Assembly (NCBI GenBank): GCA_964508295.1 | Contig: CAZDSQ010000038.1 | Location: forward strand, 1-18,448 | Origin: SIG578 sp964508295 | Lineage (GTDB): Bacteria > Bacillota > Clostridia > Oscillospirales > Ruminococcaceae | Length of the DNA stretch: 18,448 bases | Direction: 5' to 3' | In this document: positions 5,844-14,203 of the stretch, piece by piece | How positions within the stretch are numbered: the first letter of the stretch is position 1 | Layout: the number at the start of each line of letters is the position of its first letter | Notes under the pieces: model-generated | What the model was told of the DNA's origin: nothing | What the model saw: the letters and a program-made list of their open reading frames with translations, nothing else | Database searches by the model: none | Program-made: the position numbers and the translations under genes

Positions 5844-8187
5844 ACTTTATTTTCCAAATTTCCTTGGCGTACTCTTTTATTGTTCGGTCAGACGAGAACC
5901 TGCCTGCATTGCACATATTAAGCCAGCCTTTTTTTAGAAAGGCGTACCTATCCTGATAGCAGCGGTTTACCTCTATCTTGGCCTTAAGATAGCTGTCAAA
6001 ATCATAAAGCAGATAATAGTGGTCTGCCTTGTGCCAAGAAGCGCCCTTTAAAAGCGCGTTGTAAAGCTCCTCAAACATTCCGGTGCCGTCATCAGAAAGG
6101 GTGCCGTCAACAAGAGCATCTAAGCAGCGGCGGATGCGCGTGTCGTTCTTATAAAGCTCGGCGCTATCGTAGCTTTCAGAAATCAGCTCAATATCCTCGT
6201 TTTTTGCGCCGAATCGGAAATTATTTTGCTCGCCCGCCGCCTCGAAAATCTCGATATTTGCGCCGTCATAGGTGCCTATCGTTACGGCGCCGTTAAGCAT
6301 CAGCTTCATATTGCCCGTTCCCGATGCCTCTGTTCCCGCAGTTGATATCTGCTCTGAAACATCGGCGGCGGCAACTATCTTTTCGGCATAGGAAACATTG
6401 TAGTCCGAAACAAAAATGACCTTTATTTTATCCCTTACCTGCTCGTCATTTTCAATAAGGCGAGCTATTTCGTTTATAAGCTTGATAACTGCCTTGGCTC
6501 TGAAATAACCCGGAGCGGCTTTTGCGCCGAAAAGGAAGGTGGTGGGAAAAAAATCGGGTAAACTACCCTCTTTTATCTCAAAGTAAAGCTCTAAAATTGC
6601 AAGGGCGTTTAAAAGCTGACGCTTGTATTCGTGCAGCCTTTTTATCTGGGCATCAAGTATAAAATCGGGCGAAATTTCTTTACCCTCTTTTTTGAGCATA
6701 AAGTCGCAGAGCCGACGCTTGTTTTCATAGCGGATAGACGCAAACTCGTCAAGCACCGCCTTGTCATCGGCGTATTTTTCAAGCTCCTTGAGCCTGTCAA
6801 GGTTATAGACCCAATCCTCACTGCCTAAGAGCCTCGTAACAAGGCTTGACAGCCCCGCGTTGCAGAGCCTTAGCCAGCGGCGCTGTGTAATGCCGTTTGT
6901 CTTGTTCTGAAACTTTTTGGGGTAGAGAGAATAAAAGGCATTTAAAACATTGTCCTTTAAGATCTCGGTGTGAATGGCGGCAACGCCGTTTATATGGGCA
7001 GACACAGCGCAGGCAAGATATGCCATATTTACCCTGCCATCCTGCACTATAAGCAGGCGGGAGAGCTTGTCGGGGGCAACCTTTTTTTGTCTTAACTCGG
7101 CGCGCATAGCCTTGTCGATTCTCACAATTATGTGCGCAACCTCTTTTGAGACCCGCTTTACAAGCGCCATATCCCATTTTTCCAGCGCCTCGGGCATTAC
7201 GGTGTGGTTTGTGTAGTTAAACACCCTTTTGCAGATTTCAAGCGCGCTGTCAAACTCAACTCCCTCATTCATTAACAGCCTTACAAGCTCGGGAATTGAG
7301 ATAACGGGGTGTGTATCGTTAAGCTGAATGGTTACAAAATCGGCAAGGCGCTCAAAGTCTTCGCCGTGCGCCGCCTTAAATTTTCTAAGAATATCCTGAA
7401 GCGAGGCAGAGGAGAAGAAATACTGCTGTTTTAACCTCAACAGCTTGCCCGAAAAGGTTGAATCGTTGGGGTAAAGCACCCTTGAAATGTCCTCGGCACG
7501 ATTTTTCTGCCTTACCGACTGGTCGTATTTCTGGTCGTTAAACATTTCAAAGTCAAACTGCACGGTGGGCTCTGCCTGCCAGAGCCGCAGGGTGTTTATG
7601 TGTTTTGCGCCGTAACCGATAATTGCCATATCGTAGGGCACGGCGCGCACATCGCCGTCAGAAAATCTAACGAGTACGCTCTCGCTCTCTTGCCTTACAG
7701 ACCAAGGGTCGCTCTCTGCGCCCCAATCGTCGAGGCTCTCTTTTTGAAAGCCGTTTTCAAAACGCTGGCGGAAAAGCCCAAAGCGGTAACGAATTCCGTA
7801 GCCGTCAAGCGCTATGCCGTGTGTTGCGGCGCTGTCCAAAAAGCATGCGGCAAGTCTGCCAAGTCCGCCATTACCAAGCGCAGCATCCTCTATTTCCTCA
7901 AACTGTGAAATATCTGCTTCCAGAGCCGTTAGGACCTCTTTTACCTCGTCTAAAAGCCCTGCGCAGAGCAGATTGTTGTAAATAGCTCTGCCCATCAAAA
8001 ACTCTGCCGAGAAATAATAGGCTCTGCGTTTTTTGTTATCGCGAATTTGCGAGCGCTCCCAAGGCCTTGCAATCTCTGACATAACAGCCTTTGAAACGGC
8101 TCTGTGAAGTTCTTTCGTGCTTAAATCAGAAACCTTTTTCTGAAACTCGGAAAGAGCAAACAGCTCTATCTTATTCTTTATCTGCAC
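5842..8187 (-). CDS. glgP: Glycogen/maltodextrin phosphorylase
   Basis: This 781-residue GT35 alpha-glucan phosphorylase removes glucose from non-reducing ends of alpha-1,4-glucans with phosphate, giving glucose-1-phosphate in the cytoplasm. Family landmarks are present in order: YYFSAEFLMGR, ALGNGGLGRLAACFLDS, LNDTHP, YTNHTVMPEALEKW, NKTNGITQRRW, IKRLHEYKRQLLN, and the pyridoxal-phosphate site EASGTGNMKL with its lysine at about 628. Length is slightly under the usual 790-840 and all core motifs are intact. The start is GTG (8185-8187), which overlaps the malQ stop as TAGTG. GGAGGAAA sits 4-5 nt before it, so translation is probably coupled to malQ. With malQ next door the likely substrate is imported maltodextrin, though internal glycogen is also possible. 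Confidence 0.95.
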   Translation of the reverse strand: MQIKNKIELFALSEFQKKVSDLSTKELHRAVSKAVMSEIARPWERSQIRDNKKRRAYYFSAEFLMGRAIYNNLLCAGLLDEVKEVLTALEADISQFEEIEDAALGNGGLGRLAACFLDSAATHGIALDGYGIRYRFGLFRQRFENGFQKESLDDWGAESDPWSVRQESESVLVRFSDGDVRAVPYDMAIIGYGAKHINTLRLWQAEPTVQFDFEMFNDQKYDQSVRQKNRAEDISRVLYPNDSTFSGKLLRLKQQYFFSSASLQDILRKFKAAHGEDFERLADFVTIQLNDTHPVISIPELVRLLMNEGVEFDSALEICKRVFNYTNHTVMPEALEKWDMALVKRVSKEVAHIIVRIDKAMRAELRQKKVAPDKLSRLLIVQDGRVNMAYLACAVSAHINGVAAIHTEILKDNVLNAFYSLYPKKFQNKTNGITQRRWLRLCNAGLSSLVTRLLGSEDWVYNLDRLKELEKYADDKAVLDEFASIRYENKRRLCDFMLKKEGKEISPDFILDAQIKRLHEYKRQLLNALAILELYFEIKEGSLPDFFPTTFLFGAKAAPGYFRAKAVIKLINEIARLIENDEQVRDKIKVIFVSDYNVSYAEKIVAAADVSEQISTAGTEASGTGNMKLMLNGAVTIGTYDGANIEIFEAAGEQNNFRFGAKNEDIELISESYDSAELYKNDTRIRRCLDALVDGTLSDDGTGMFEELYNALLKGASWHKADHYYLLYDFDSYLKAKIEVNRCYQDRYAFLKKGWLNMCNAGRFSSDRTIKEYAKEIWKIK

Positions 8188-9698
8188 TAAATTTCCTCCA
8201 ATTTAAAAGGATTCATTCTGTGATAAAGCCGGGTGTAGTAAAGTAAAAATCCCGATGCGGCAGAATTTATCTGCTCTGGGCGCGCCCTCCATTTCCAGTT
8301 TACGCCGAGGGTTGAGGGGGTGTTCATTCTTGCCTCGGACGAAAGACCGATAAGGTCCTGCATAGTTAAAATGCAGGTGTCGGCAACGCTAGAGAGCGCC
8401 GCAATCATCATTTTTTCTCGAAGCGCGGCTGGCGAAGGCGCGGCAAGATAGCGCATAGCCCCCTCAACCGTTTCTCCCGATGCCGAGGCTATCCATCCGT
8501 TTAATGTGTCGTTATCGTGAGTGCCTGTGTAGACAACGCTGTTTTTTGTATGATTGTGGGGCATATAGTCGCTCTCGCCGCCATCAAAAGCAAACTGCAA
8601 AACCTTCATTCCCGGGAAGCCGCTCTTTTTTAAAAGCTCTTTTACCTCGTCGGTCAAAAAGCCTAAGTCCTCTGCGATAATAGGCAGGTCACCAAGTGCC
8701 TTTTTAAAGGCGTTAAAAAGCTCCATTCCCGGTCCTTTTCTCCATACGCCGATTTTGGCGTTTTCAGCCCCAAAAGGAATACAGTAATAGGCCTCAAAGC
8801 CTCTGAAATGGTCGATGCGCACCACGTCATAGGTGCAGAGGCTCATTTTAAGGCGGCGGATCCAGAACTTATATTTATCGCGGCGCATATATTTCCAGTT
8901 GTAAACGGGGTTGCCCCAAAGCTGACCCTCCTCTGAAAAGGCATCGGGCGGGCAGCCTGCAACCTCGATAGGCTTAAAGTCGCCATCTAACAAAAACTGC
9001 TTGGGGTTTGCCCAAACGTCTGCGCTGTCGGCAGAAACGTAAATGGGCAGGTCGCCTATAATATAGATGCCCTTTGAGTTGGCGTACTTTTTTAAGGCCG
9101 TCCACTGCTTGAAAAAGAAGTACTGCAGCATTTTATGGTACAAAATTCTGTCCTTTTCTTTTTCGCGCCAGAGCGCAAGGGCGGCTTTTTCGCGGCGGCG
9201 GATAGAACCTTCCCACTCTGCGAAAGCCGCACCGCCGTGGGCATCCTTTACCGCCATAAACAAGGCGTAATCATCCAGCCAAACGGCACTTTTTTCGCAA
9301 AATCTGTAAAAGTCCTCGGGGATCCTAACCTTAAAATTGGCAAAGACCTTTTTAAAGACCTTTTCTCTGCCCTCTTCAACGCAGGCAAAGTCCACCTGCG
9401 CAGCGTCATCTCCCCAGTTTATGCCCTCGTAGTCCTCTTTTTTGAGAAAGCCCGAGCGGCAGAGGAGCTCCAAATCTATAAAAAACGGATTTCCCGCAAA
9501 GGACGAATAGCTCTGATAAGGCGAGGCACCAAAGCCCGTGGGGCAAACAGGCAAGATTTGCCAGTACCTCTGGCCCGCTCCCTTTAAAAAGTCGACAAAA
9601 GCATAGGCGCTCTTTCCCAAGGTGCCTATTCCGCAGTCGCTAGGAAGCGAAGAAATATGCATCAGAACTCCGCCGGCTCTCACCCTTTGTTTTTCCAT
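8187..9698 (-). CDS. malQ: 4-alpha-glucanotransferase (amylomaltase)
   Basis: This GH77 enzyme of 503 residues disproportionates maltodextrins, releasing glucose and making longer chains that the phosphorylase can use. Visible motifs are GVLMHISSLPS (10-20), GIGTLG (23-28), the nucleophile in VVRIDHFRGF (D296), the acid/base in IIAEDLG (E343), and the third carboxylate in TGTHDNDT (D395). I place the start at 9698, where GTGAGGAT lies 7 nt upstream. The frame stays open for another 41 codons, to 9821, but that part is basic, unlike GH77 N-termini, and would overlap the permease gene. The gene follows the permease by about 70 nt and overlaps glgP by 1 nt, consistent with one operon. Confidence 0.95.
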   Translation of the reverse strand: MEKQRVRAGGVLMHISSLPSDCGIGTLGKSAYAFVDFLKGAGQRYWQILPVCPTGFGASPYQSYSSFAGNPFFIDLELLCRSGFLKKEDYEGINWGDDAAQVDFACVEEGREKVFKKVFANFKVRIPEDFYRFCEKSAVWLDDYALFMAVKDAHGGAAFAEWEGSIRRREKAALALWREKEKDRILYHKMLQYFFFKQWTALKKYANSKGIYIIGDLPIYVSADSADVWANPKQFLLDGDFKPIEVAGCPPDAFSEEGQLWGNPVYNWKYMRRDKYKFWIRRLKMSLCTYDVVRIDHFRGFEAYYCIPFGAENAKIGVWRKGPGMELFNAFKKALGDLPIIAEDLGFLTDEVKELLKKSGFPGMKVLQFAFDGGESDYMPHNHTKNSVVYTGTHDNDTLNGWIASASGETVEGAMRYLAAPSPAALREKMMIAALSSVADTCILTMQDLIGLSSEARMNTPSTLGVNWKWRARPEQINSAASGFLLYYTRLYHRMNPFKLEEI

Positions 9699-9769
9699 CT
9701 TAAAAATCCTCACTTTGCATCTGTATACACCATATTTTACCATAAGAGCCCCAATAAAACAACATAAAT

Positions 9770-10606
9770 TTATCCCTTTACTGCGCCTGCGACAACGCCT
9801 TTTATGATATATTTCTGGCAAGATGCATAGAAAATTATTATGGGGATAATGGCAAGAACAAGCATCGCCATAAGTCCGCCGTAGTCGGTGGCACCGTAGG
9901 CGCCCTGCATCGCAATTTGAATGGCAACGGGAATTGTTTTCTCATCTGTTCCCAGCACGAGATAAGGCAGCAGATAGTCGTTCCATATCCACATAGCGTT
10001 AAGGATAGCAACCGTTATGGCGGTCGGCTTTAAAATGGGCAGTACCACCATAAAAAAGCTCTGCAGAGGGTTACAGCCGTCAATGGTTGCCGCCTCCTCA
10101 ATTTCGAGCGGTATGCTCTTTATAAAGCCCGACAGCATAAAGACCGAAAGTCCCGCTCCAAATCCGAGATAGACAAGTGTTATTCCAAAAACATTATCGA
10201 AATTCACCTTGTTTACAATATATGTCATTGTATACATAACCATCTGAAAAGGAACTATCATGCTGAAAACAAAGATATAGTAAAGCGCCTTATTTAATTT
10301 CGACTTTACTCGGATTATATACCACGCCGTCATTGCCGTGCCCACAACTATCAGAATGACCGACACCACGGTTATAAAGACTGACCTTAAAAACGCCGCA
10401 AAGAATCCCGAAGTTGTAAGGCCGTTTATATAGTTTTGCACTCCGTTAAAGGTTTCGGCATTTGGAAGCTCAAAGGGTGCGCCCGAGATATAAAGGCTCG
10501 ACTTAAAGGAGTTTATAAGCACGATTACGAGCGGAATTAAAAACACCGCCGCAAGCACACACAACAAGACGAAAAGCACAAGATCTACAACACTCTTTTT
10601 TTGCAT
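9770..10606 (-). CDS. Carbohydrate ABC transporter permease (MalG type)
   Basis: The 278-residue inner-membrane protein has six likely hydrophobic segments and the permease EAA motif EEAATIDGCNP (170-180), with the downstream Pro at 190, which docks to the ATPase. The N-terminal pattern of one helix and then IPLVIVLINSFK is typical of MalG/CUT1 permeases. Its ATG overlaps the stop of the preceding permease gene (TAATG), so the two subunits are probably made in equal amounts. It pairs with the MalF-type permease and the lipoprotein upstream. Substrate is inferred as maltodextrin from the downstream malQ and glgP. No ATPase gene is in the operon. Confidence 0.93.
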   Translation of the reverse strand: MQKKSVVDLVLFVLLCVLAAVFLIPLVIVLINSFKSSLYISGAPFELPNAETFNGVQNYINGLTTSGFFAAFLRSVFITVVSVILIVVGTAMTAWYIIRVKSKLNKALYYIFVFSMIVPFQMVMYTMTYIVNKVNFDNVFGITLVYLGFGAGLSVFMLSGFIKSIPLEIEEAATIDGCNPLQSFFMVVLPILKPTAITVAILNAMWIWNDYLLPYLVLGTDEKTIPVAIQIAMQGAYGATDYGGLMAMLVLAIIPIIIFYASCQKYIIKGVVAGAVKG

Positions 10607-11451
10607 TAGTGCTCAACCTCCCGACTTCCCGTCAGCCTAAGCTGGAAAAAGGCTATAACCGCAACAATTACAAAGAAGACGACCGCCTTTGCCTGACCTA
10701 CTCCCTGCCAGCCTACACGCCCGTAAAACGTGTTGTAGATATTAAGCGCCAGCATCTCGGTGGTTTTTTCGGGTGCGCCTGCGGTAAGCGCAAGGTTCTG
10801 GTCAAACATCTTAAAGGAGTTTGTAAGGGTCAAAAATGTGCATATCGTAATCGACGGCATTACCATAGGAATTTTGATTTTCATTAAGGTTTTAAAGGGC
10901 GAAGCTCCGTCGATAGATGCCGCCTCTAAGAGCGAGGTCGGAATGTTCTGAAGCCCCGCAATGTAGATTACCATCATATAGCCGATAAGCTGCCAGTTTG
11001 TTAAAACAACAAGCCCCCAAAAGCCGTACTCGGTCTTAAAGGTTATATCCACCCCGAAGGCAGAGAGAACGCCGTTGATTAGCAGGTTCCAGATATATCC
11101 CAAAACTATTCCGCCGATAAGATTGGGCATAAAAAACACCGAGCGGAAAAGGTTTGTGCCGCGAATGCCTCGGGTAAGGGCAAGCGCAAGCATAAAAGCA
11201 AAGACATTTACCGTTACCACCGAAACTATTGTAAACGCGGCGGTGAAAGTGAGCGCTCCCACAAAATCGGTGTCGGTCGTAAATGCTCTTATATAGTTTT
11301 GCACGCCGTTAAAGCTTGCATTTTCAACCGTTGTAAACTCGGTAAACGAAAGACCCACGCCCATCACAAAGGGCAGAATGAAGGCAAGGATAAAAGCAAG
11401 CAGCGTCGGCAAGACAAAAATCGGAAAATATTTTTTAAGAGAACTGTTCAT
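10606..11451 (-). CDS. Carbohydrate ABC transporter permease (MalF/UgpA type)
   Basis: The 281-residue protein has about six transmembrane helices and the EAA loop LLEAASIDGASP (174-185) with Pro195, the hallmark of CUT1 sugar importer permeases. It is the short form seen in Firmicutes, without the large periplasmic loop of enterobacterial MalF. The ATG at 11451 is preceded by AAGGAAA at moderate spacing, a weaker ribosome binding site than that of the binding-protein gene. A perfect hairpin lies in the 76-nt gap upstream. Both features would lower permease expression relative to the lipoprotein. Confidence 0.93.
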   Translation of the reverse strand: MNSSLKKYFPIFVLPTLLAFILAFILPFVMGVGLSFTEFTTVENASFNGVQNYIRAFTTDTDFVGALTFTAAFTIVSVVTVNVFAFMLALALTRGIRGTNLFRSVFFMPNLIGGIVLGYIWNLLINGVLSAFGVDITFKTEYGFWGLVVLTNWQLIGYMMVIYIAGLQNIPTSLLEAASIDGASPFKTLMKIKIPMVMPSITICTFLTLTNSFKMFDQNLALTAGAPEKTTEMLALNIYNTFYGRVGWQGVGQAKAVVFFVIVAVIAFFQLRLTGSREVEH

Positions 11452-11486
11452 CTCTCGCCGTTTCCTTTCTCAGTGGCTTTTAAAAC

Positions 11487-11512
11487 GGTCGCTCTACTTG
11501 TGTAGAGCGACC
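11487..11512 (-). promoter_or_regulatory. Intercistronic hairpin between binding-protein and permease genes
   Basis: GGTCGCTCTAC (11487-11497) and its exact complement (11502-11512) form an 11-bp stem with a TTGT loop. On the minus strand the stem is followed by GTTTTAAAAG, a short interrupted T-run. This suits a weak or partial terminator, or an mRNA 3'-end stabiliser, allowing the lipoprotein to be made in excess over the permeases. That role is known for several ABC sugar operons and is inferred here. Confidence 0.7.
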
Positions 11513-11527
11513 TTTTAAGCTATAAAA

Positions 11528-12880
11528 TTATTTTGTGCTCGACTCGCTTTCCTTTTTCCAGCTATCTATCATATCGCTTTTTACCGCTGACCACTCTTTT
11601 GTGCCCTGAGCGTATTTTAAGAGCGACGAGCCAAAGCTTTCCTTAAAGGTCTGCGAGGGGAAGATGGTAAAGTTCCAAGGAACAGTAACAATATCGTCCT
11701 CGTCCATCCAGTCAAGGACCTCCTGTGCCAGCGGGTCCTGCGGCTCCTCGTCATCGTTAAAGGTGTCAAAGGGCGCTATAAAGCCAAGCTCCTCTGTTAC
11801 AAACTTTTTGCCCGTAGAGCTGGAATATAACCAGTAGATAAAGTCCTCAGCGGCTTTCTGATCCGCCTCGCTCGCCTTGGAGTTTATGGCATAGAAGTTT
11901 TCTGTTCCGATGCAAAGTCCCTGATTTTCCTCGCCCTCTACACCGGTATATATTGGCAGAAATCCCAAGTTCTCTGCCTTGACCTTGTTTCCGCTGACAT
12001 CTGAGATCTGGCTCCAAGCCCAGTTTCCGTTCTGCACCATTACGCACTTTTCAAGCGCAAACTCAGCCATAGAATCAACAACGGTTTTTGTGCCGAGTGT
12101 TTTTCTGTCAACTGTCGAATTGTTTATATAAAGATCAAAAATGTTCTTGAAATTATCGGCATAGTCAAAGGTGATCTCGCCGGTTTTATCTGAGGTGAGG
12201 TCTACCTTGTTTTTCTCAAACTCGTAGTATAGCGGCAGGTTTGCAAGATGGGTCTGCCAGCGCCAGTCCTCACCTGTTTTAAGAGAGGTTGCGGCAAAAA
12301 CGCCGTCAATTCCAAGTGCCTCGCGGTTTTTCTGCATATCCTCAACAACTGCTTTAAGCTCAGCAAAGCTGTTTACGTCGTCCATACTGTCAAAGCTTAC
12401 CGCCTTGTCAGGCAGAGCAAAATATTTGTCGGTGAGTGCCTTGTTATAGATAATGCCATAGCCCTCTACAACATAAGGAATACCAAAAACCTTGCCGTCT
12501 ACCTCAACTGCAAGCGATTTATCGGTCAAATGCTCGTAAAGCTTGGTATCAGACAGGTCTGCGCAGTAGTCCTTCCAGTTGGCGTAGCCTTTGGGCCCGT
12601 TTATCTGAAAAAGGGTGGGCGCCTCGTCGGTTGCCATCTTTGCCGCAAGGGTGGATTCGTAGGCGTTATTCGCCGCAGTTTCAACTATGACCTTAACGCC
12701 GGTTTCCTTCTCGTACTCCTCTGCTATCTCTTTATAGATATCAGCACTCTCCGGTTTAAAGTTAAGGTAGCGCACCTTTCCAACGCTTTCATCGCCTCCG
12801 CTTCGGTTGCATCCGCTAAAAACTGTGAGTGCCAAAGCTAACGCAAAAACAAGACTTAATGCCTTTTTGAATTTTTTCAT
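11528..12880 (-). CDS. Extracellular sugar-binding lipoprotein of an ABC importer (MalE-like, family 1)
   Basis: This 450-residue protein starts with a lipoprotein signal: positive residues, a hydrophobic core, and a VFSGC lipobox placing the lipidated Cys at 24. The mature part has the two-lobe family-1 solute-binding pattern, with an early YLNFKPES strand, YEKETGVKV, a PYVVEGYGIIYNK hinge segment, and MVQNGNWAWSQI near the middle. Anchored outside the membrane, it would capture oligosaccharides for the two permeases. It has a strong GGAGG Shine-Dalgarno site and is the first gene of the alpha-glucan operon. Maltodextrin specificity is inferred from downstream malQ and glgP. Low-identity relatives bind many other sugars, so the ligand is less certain than the family. 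Confidence 0.9.
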   Translation of the reverse strand: MKKFKKALSLVFALALALTVFSGCNRSGGDESVGKVRYLNFKPESADIYKEIAEEYEKETGVKVIVETAANNAYESTLAAKMATDEAPTLFQINGPKGYANWKDYCADLSDTKLYEHLTDKSLAVEVDGKVFGIPYVVEGYGIIYNKALTDKYFALPDKAVSFDSMDDVNSFAELKAVVEDMQKNREALGIDGVFAATSLKTGEDWRWQTHLANLPLYYEFEKNKVDLTSDKTGEITFDYADNFKNIFDLYINNSTVDRKTLGTKTVVDSMAEFALEKCVMVQNGNWAWSQISDVSGNKVKAENLGFLPIYTGVEGEENQGLCIGTENFYAINSKASEADQKAAEDFIYWLYSSSTGKKFVTEELGFIAPFDTFNDDEEPQDPLAQEVLDWMDEDDIVTVPWNFTIFPSQTFKESFGSSLLKYAQGTKEWSAVKSDMIDSWKKESESSTK

Positions 12881-13061
12881 TTTCTGCCTCCGTTTTTAAT
12901 TTTAAAAGCAAAGCCTTACTTGTTGCTCTTTTTAAAAAAATGTGATATAGTGTTTAAGGATTTTTGCTTTTATTTTTATAGTTTCAATGTAATTTTTACC
13001 GAAGGCAAGCCATCTTATACATAAAAATTTTAAAAAGAGGCAGCAAGAAGGAGCTTTTAAG
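12881..13061. promoter_or_regulatory. Divergent control region between the sugar-importer operon and azlCD
   Basis: This A/T-rich gap of 181 bases must hold promoters for both directions. For azlC the best candidate is an extended -10 TGATATAGT (12943-12951) with a weak TTGTTG upstream. It would give a leader of about 100 nt. A second candidate, TTGCTT (12964-12969) with TGTAAT (12988-12993) at 18-base spacing, is comparable. For the minus-strand operon I find no convincing -35/-10 pair and no clear catabolite-responsive or MalR-like operator. AAGAAGGAG (13045-13053) is the azlC ribosome binding site. Confidence 0.4.
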
Positions 13062-13775
13062 GTGAACGAAAAAGGACAAAAAATAAAAAAAGCGCTCAAA
13101 TGCGCTTTTCCTAAAACCATTCCGATTATGGCGGGCTTTTTGTTTTTGGGAATGTCGTACGGAATTTATATGCGGGTCTCGGGCTTCAGCTTTATTTACC
13201 CGATGCTTATGGCGCTGACCATTTTCGGCGGCTCACTGGAGTTTGTTGCAGTAACAATGCTGCTTGGTTCCTTTGCGCCTTTGCAGACATTTATAATGAC
13301 CCTTTTAATTCAGGCGCGGCACATTTTTTACGGCATTTCGATGCTTGAAAAATACAAGGGCACAGGCCTTAAAAAGCTTTATCTCATTTTCGGAATGTGC
13401 GACGAGAGCTTTTCTATAAACTGCTCTGCCGATGTTCCTGCGGGCGTTGACCGCGGCTGGTTTATGTTTTTTGTAACGCTGTTAAATCAGCTTTATTGGG
13501 TAACGGGCGCGACACTCGGCGGCCTCTTAGGCTCGCTTATCACCTTTAACACCGAAGGCATCGAGTTTGTTATGACTGCGATGTTTGTGGTCATTTTTTT
13601 AGAGCAATGGCTCAAGGAGAAACAGCACTACTCCTCGCTTATCGGCGTTTTAGCCTCGGCGGCTTGTCTTATCATTTTCGGAGCGGAATCGTTTATGCTG
13701 CCGACTATGGTTTGCATTCTCTGCCTGCTCTCGCTCTTTAAAAAGCCGATAGAAAAGGCAGGTGGTGAGGTATGA
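13062..13775 (+). CDS. azlC: AzlC family branched-chain amino acid exporter, large subunit
   Basis: The 237-residue membrane protein has several hydrophobic segments and the AzlC-type N-terminal region: FPKTIPIMAGFLFLGMSYGI, a GGSLEFVAV segment and a LIQARHIFYG stretch corresponding to the conserved N/Q-x-R-H motif. AzlC with AzlD forms an exporter for branched-chain amino acids and analogues. The start is GTG, with AAGGAG about 8 nt upstream. The stop overlaps the ATG of the next gene (ATGA, 13772-13775). It diverges from the sugar-importer operon and no Lrp-like regulator is adjacent. Confidence 0.92.
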   Translation: MNEKGQKIKKALKCAFPKTIPIMAGFLFLGMSYGIYMRVSGFSFIYPMLMALTIFGGSLEFVAVTMLLGSFAPLQTFIMTLLIQARHIFYGISMLEKYKGTGLKKLYLIFGMCDESFSINCSADVPAGVDRGWFMFFVTLLNQLYWVTGATLGGLLGSLITFNTEGIEFVMTAMFVVIFLEQWLKEKQHYSSLIGVLASAACLIIFGAESFMLPTMVCILCLLSLFKKPIEKAGGEV

Positions 13776-14098
13776 CACTGACACAGCAAATCATCACCAT
13801 TGCCCTCTGCGTTTTGGGAACTATGGCAACGAGGTTTCTGCCCTTTATCGTTTTCTCAGGCAATAAGCCCACCCCGAAATTTATTGAGTATTTAGGCAAG
13901 GCTCTGCCCGCCGCAATTTTCGGAATGCTTATAGTCTACTGCCTTAAGGACGTAAACCTGCTTTCATTCAGCTTCGGAATTCCCGAGCTTATCTCAATTG
14001 TTTTTGTGGTGGTTCTGCACTTATGGAAGCGGCAGATGCTCTTATCAATTGCAGGCGGCACAGTGCTTTATATGCTTTTGGTACAGCTTGTATTTTAA
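13772..14098 (+). CDS. azlD: AzlD family branched-chain amino acid exporter, small subunit
   Basis: This 108-residue protein has about four hydrophobic segments, with the AzlD signature TMATRFLPFIVF near the N-terminus and KALPAAIFGMLIVYCLKD in the middle. It is the small partner of AzlC, with which it overlaps by 4 nt, so translation is coupled. Length is normal for the family (about 100-110). The downstream stretch contains the structured repeat and a bidirectional terminator. Confidence 0.92.
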   Translation: MTLTQQIITIALCVLGTMATRFLPFIVFSGNKPTPKFIEYLGKALPAAIFGMLIVYCLKDVNLLSFSFGIPELISIVFVVVLHLWKRQMLLSIAGGTVLYMLLVQLVF

Positions 14099-14106
14099 AC
14101 AAAAAA

Positions 14107-14160
14107 TCCCTCCGTCATTTTCCTTTGGAAAATGCCACCTCCCTTTAGGCAAGGGAGGCA
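14107..14160. repeat. Structured dispersed repeat (copy 2)
   Basis: This is homologous to 4804-4856: both begin TCCCTCCGTC and end AGGGAGGCA. Two stems can be drawn: ATTTTCC (14117-14123) with GGAAAAT (14127-14133), and CCTCCCTT (14138-14145) with AAGGGAGG (14151-14158). Compared with copy 1, bases differ on both arms of each stem while pairing is kept, so structure rather than primary sequence appears conserved. It is non-coding and lies directly after azlD. Confidence 0.7.
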
Positions 14161-14166
14161 AAAATG

Positions 14167-14194
14167 AAAGCTCCCTCTTGTGAGGGAGCTTTTT
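14167..14194. terminator. Bidirectional terminator between azlD and the ROK gene
   Basis: An 11-bp stem, 14167-14177 with 14182-14192 and a TTGT loop, is followed on the plus strand by TT. On the minus strand it is followed by TTTCATTTTT. It lies between the convergent ends of azlCD and nagA-ROK. The arms resemble the left-hand hairpin of repeat copy 1 (4736-4755), including a C-T-x-T-C-A-T-T-T-T-T tail on the reverse strand, so it may be part of the repeat. Confidence 0.8.
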
Positions 14195-14203
14195 AAGTTT
14201 AAC

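Noticed and set aside
9699..9821. N-terminal extension of 41 residues on malQ from an upstream in-frame start
   Set aside because: The extension is rich in basic and cysteine residues, unlike GH77 N-termini, it overlaps the permease gene, and a good Shine-Dalgarno site sits before the ATG at 9698.
12248..12841. 197-residue open frame antisense to the sugar-binding lipoprotein gene
   Set aside because: The opposite strand encodes a clear lipoprotein with signal peptide; the antisense frame has no recognisable family and no Shine-Dalgarno site.
12908..12927. Possible MalR/LacI-type operator, GCAA...TTGC, upstream of the lipoprotein gene
   Set aside because: The arms are only four bases long with a wide centre lacking the central CG; in A/T-rich DNA this is expected by chance.
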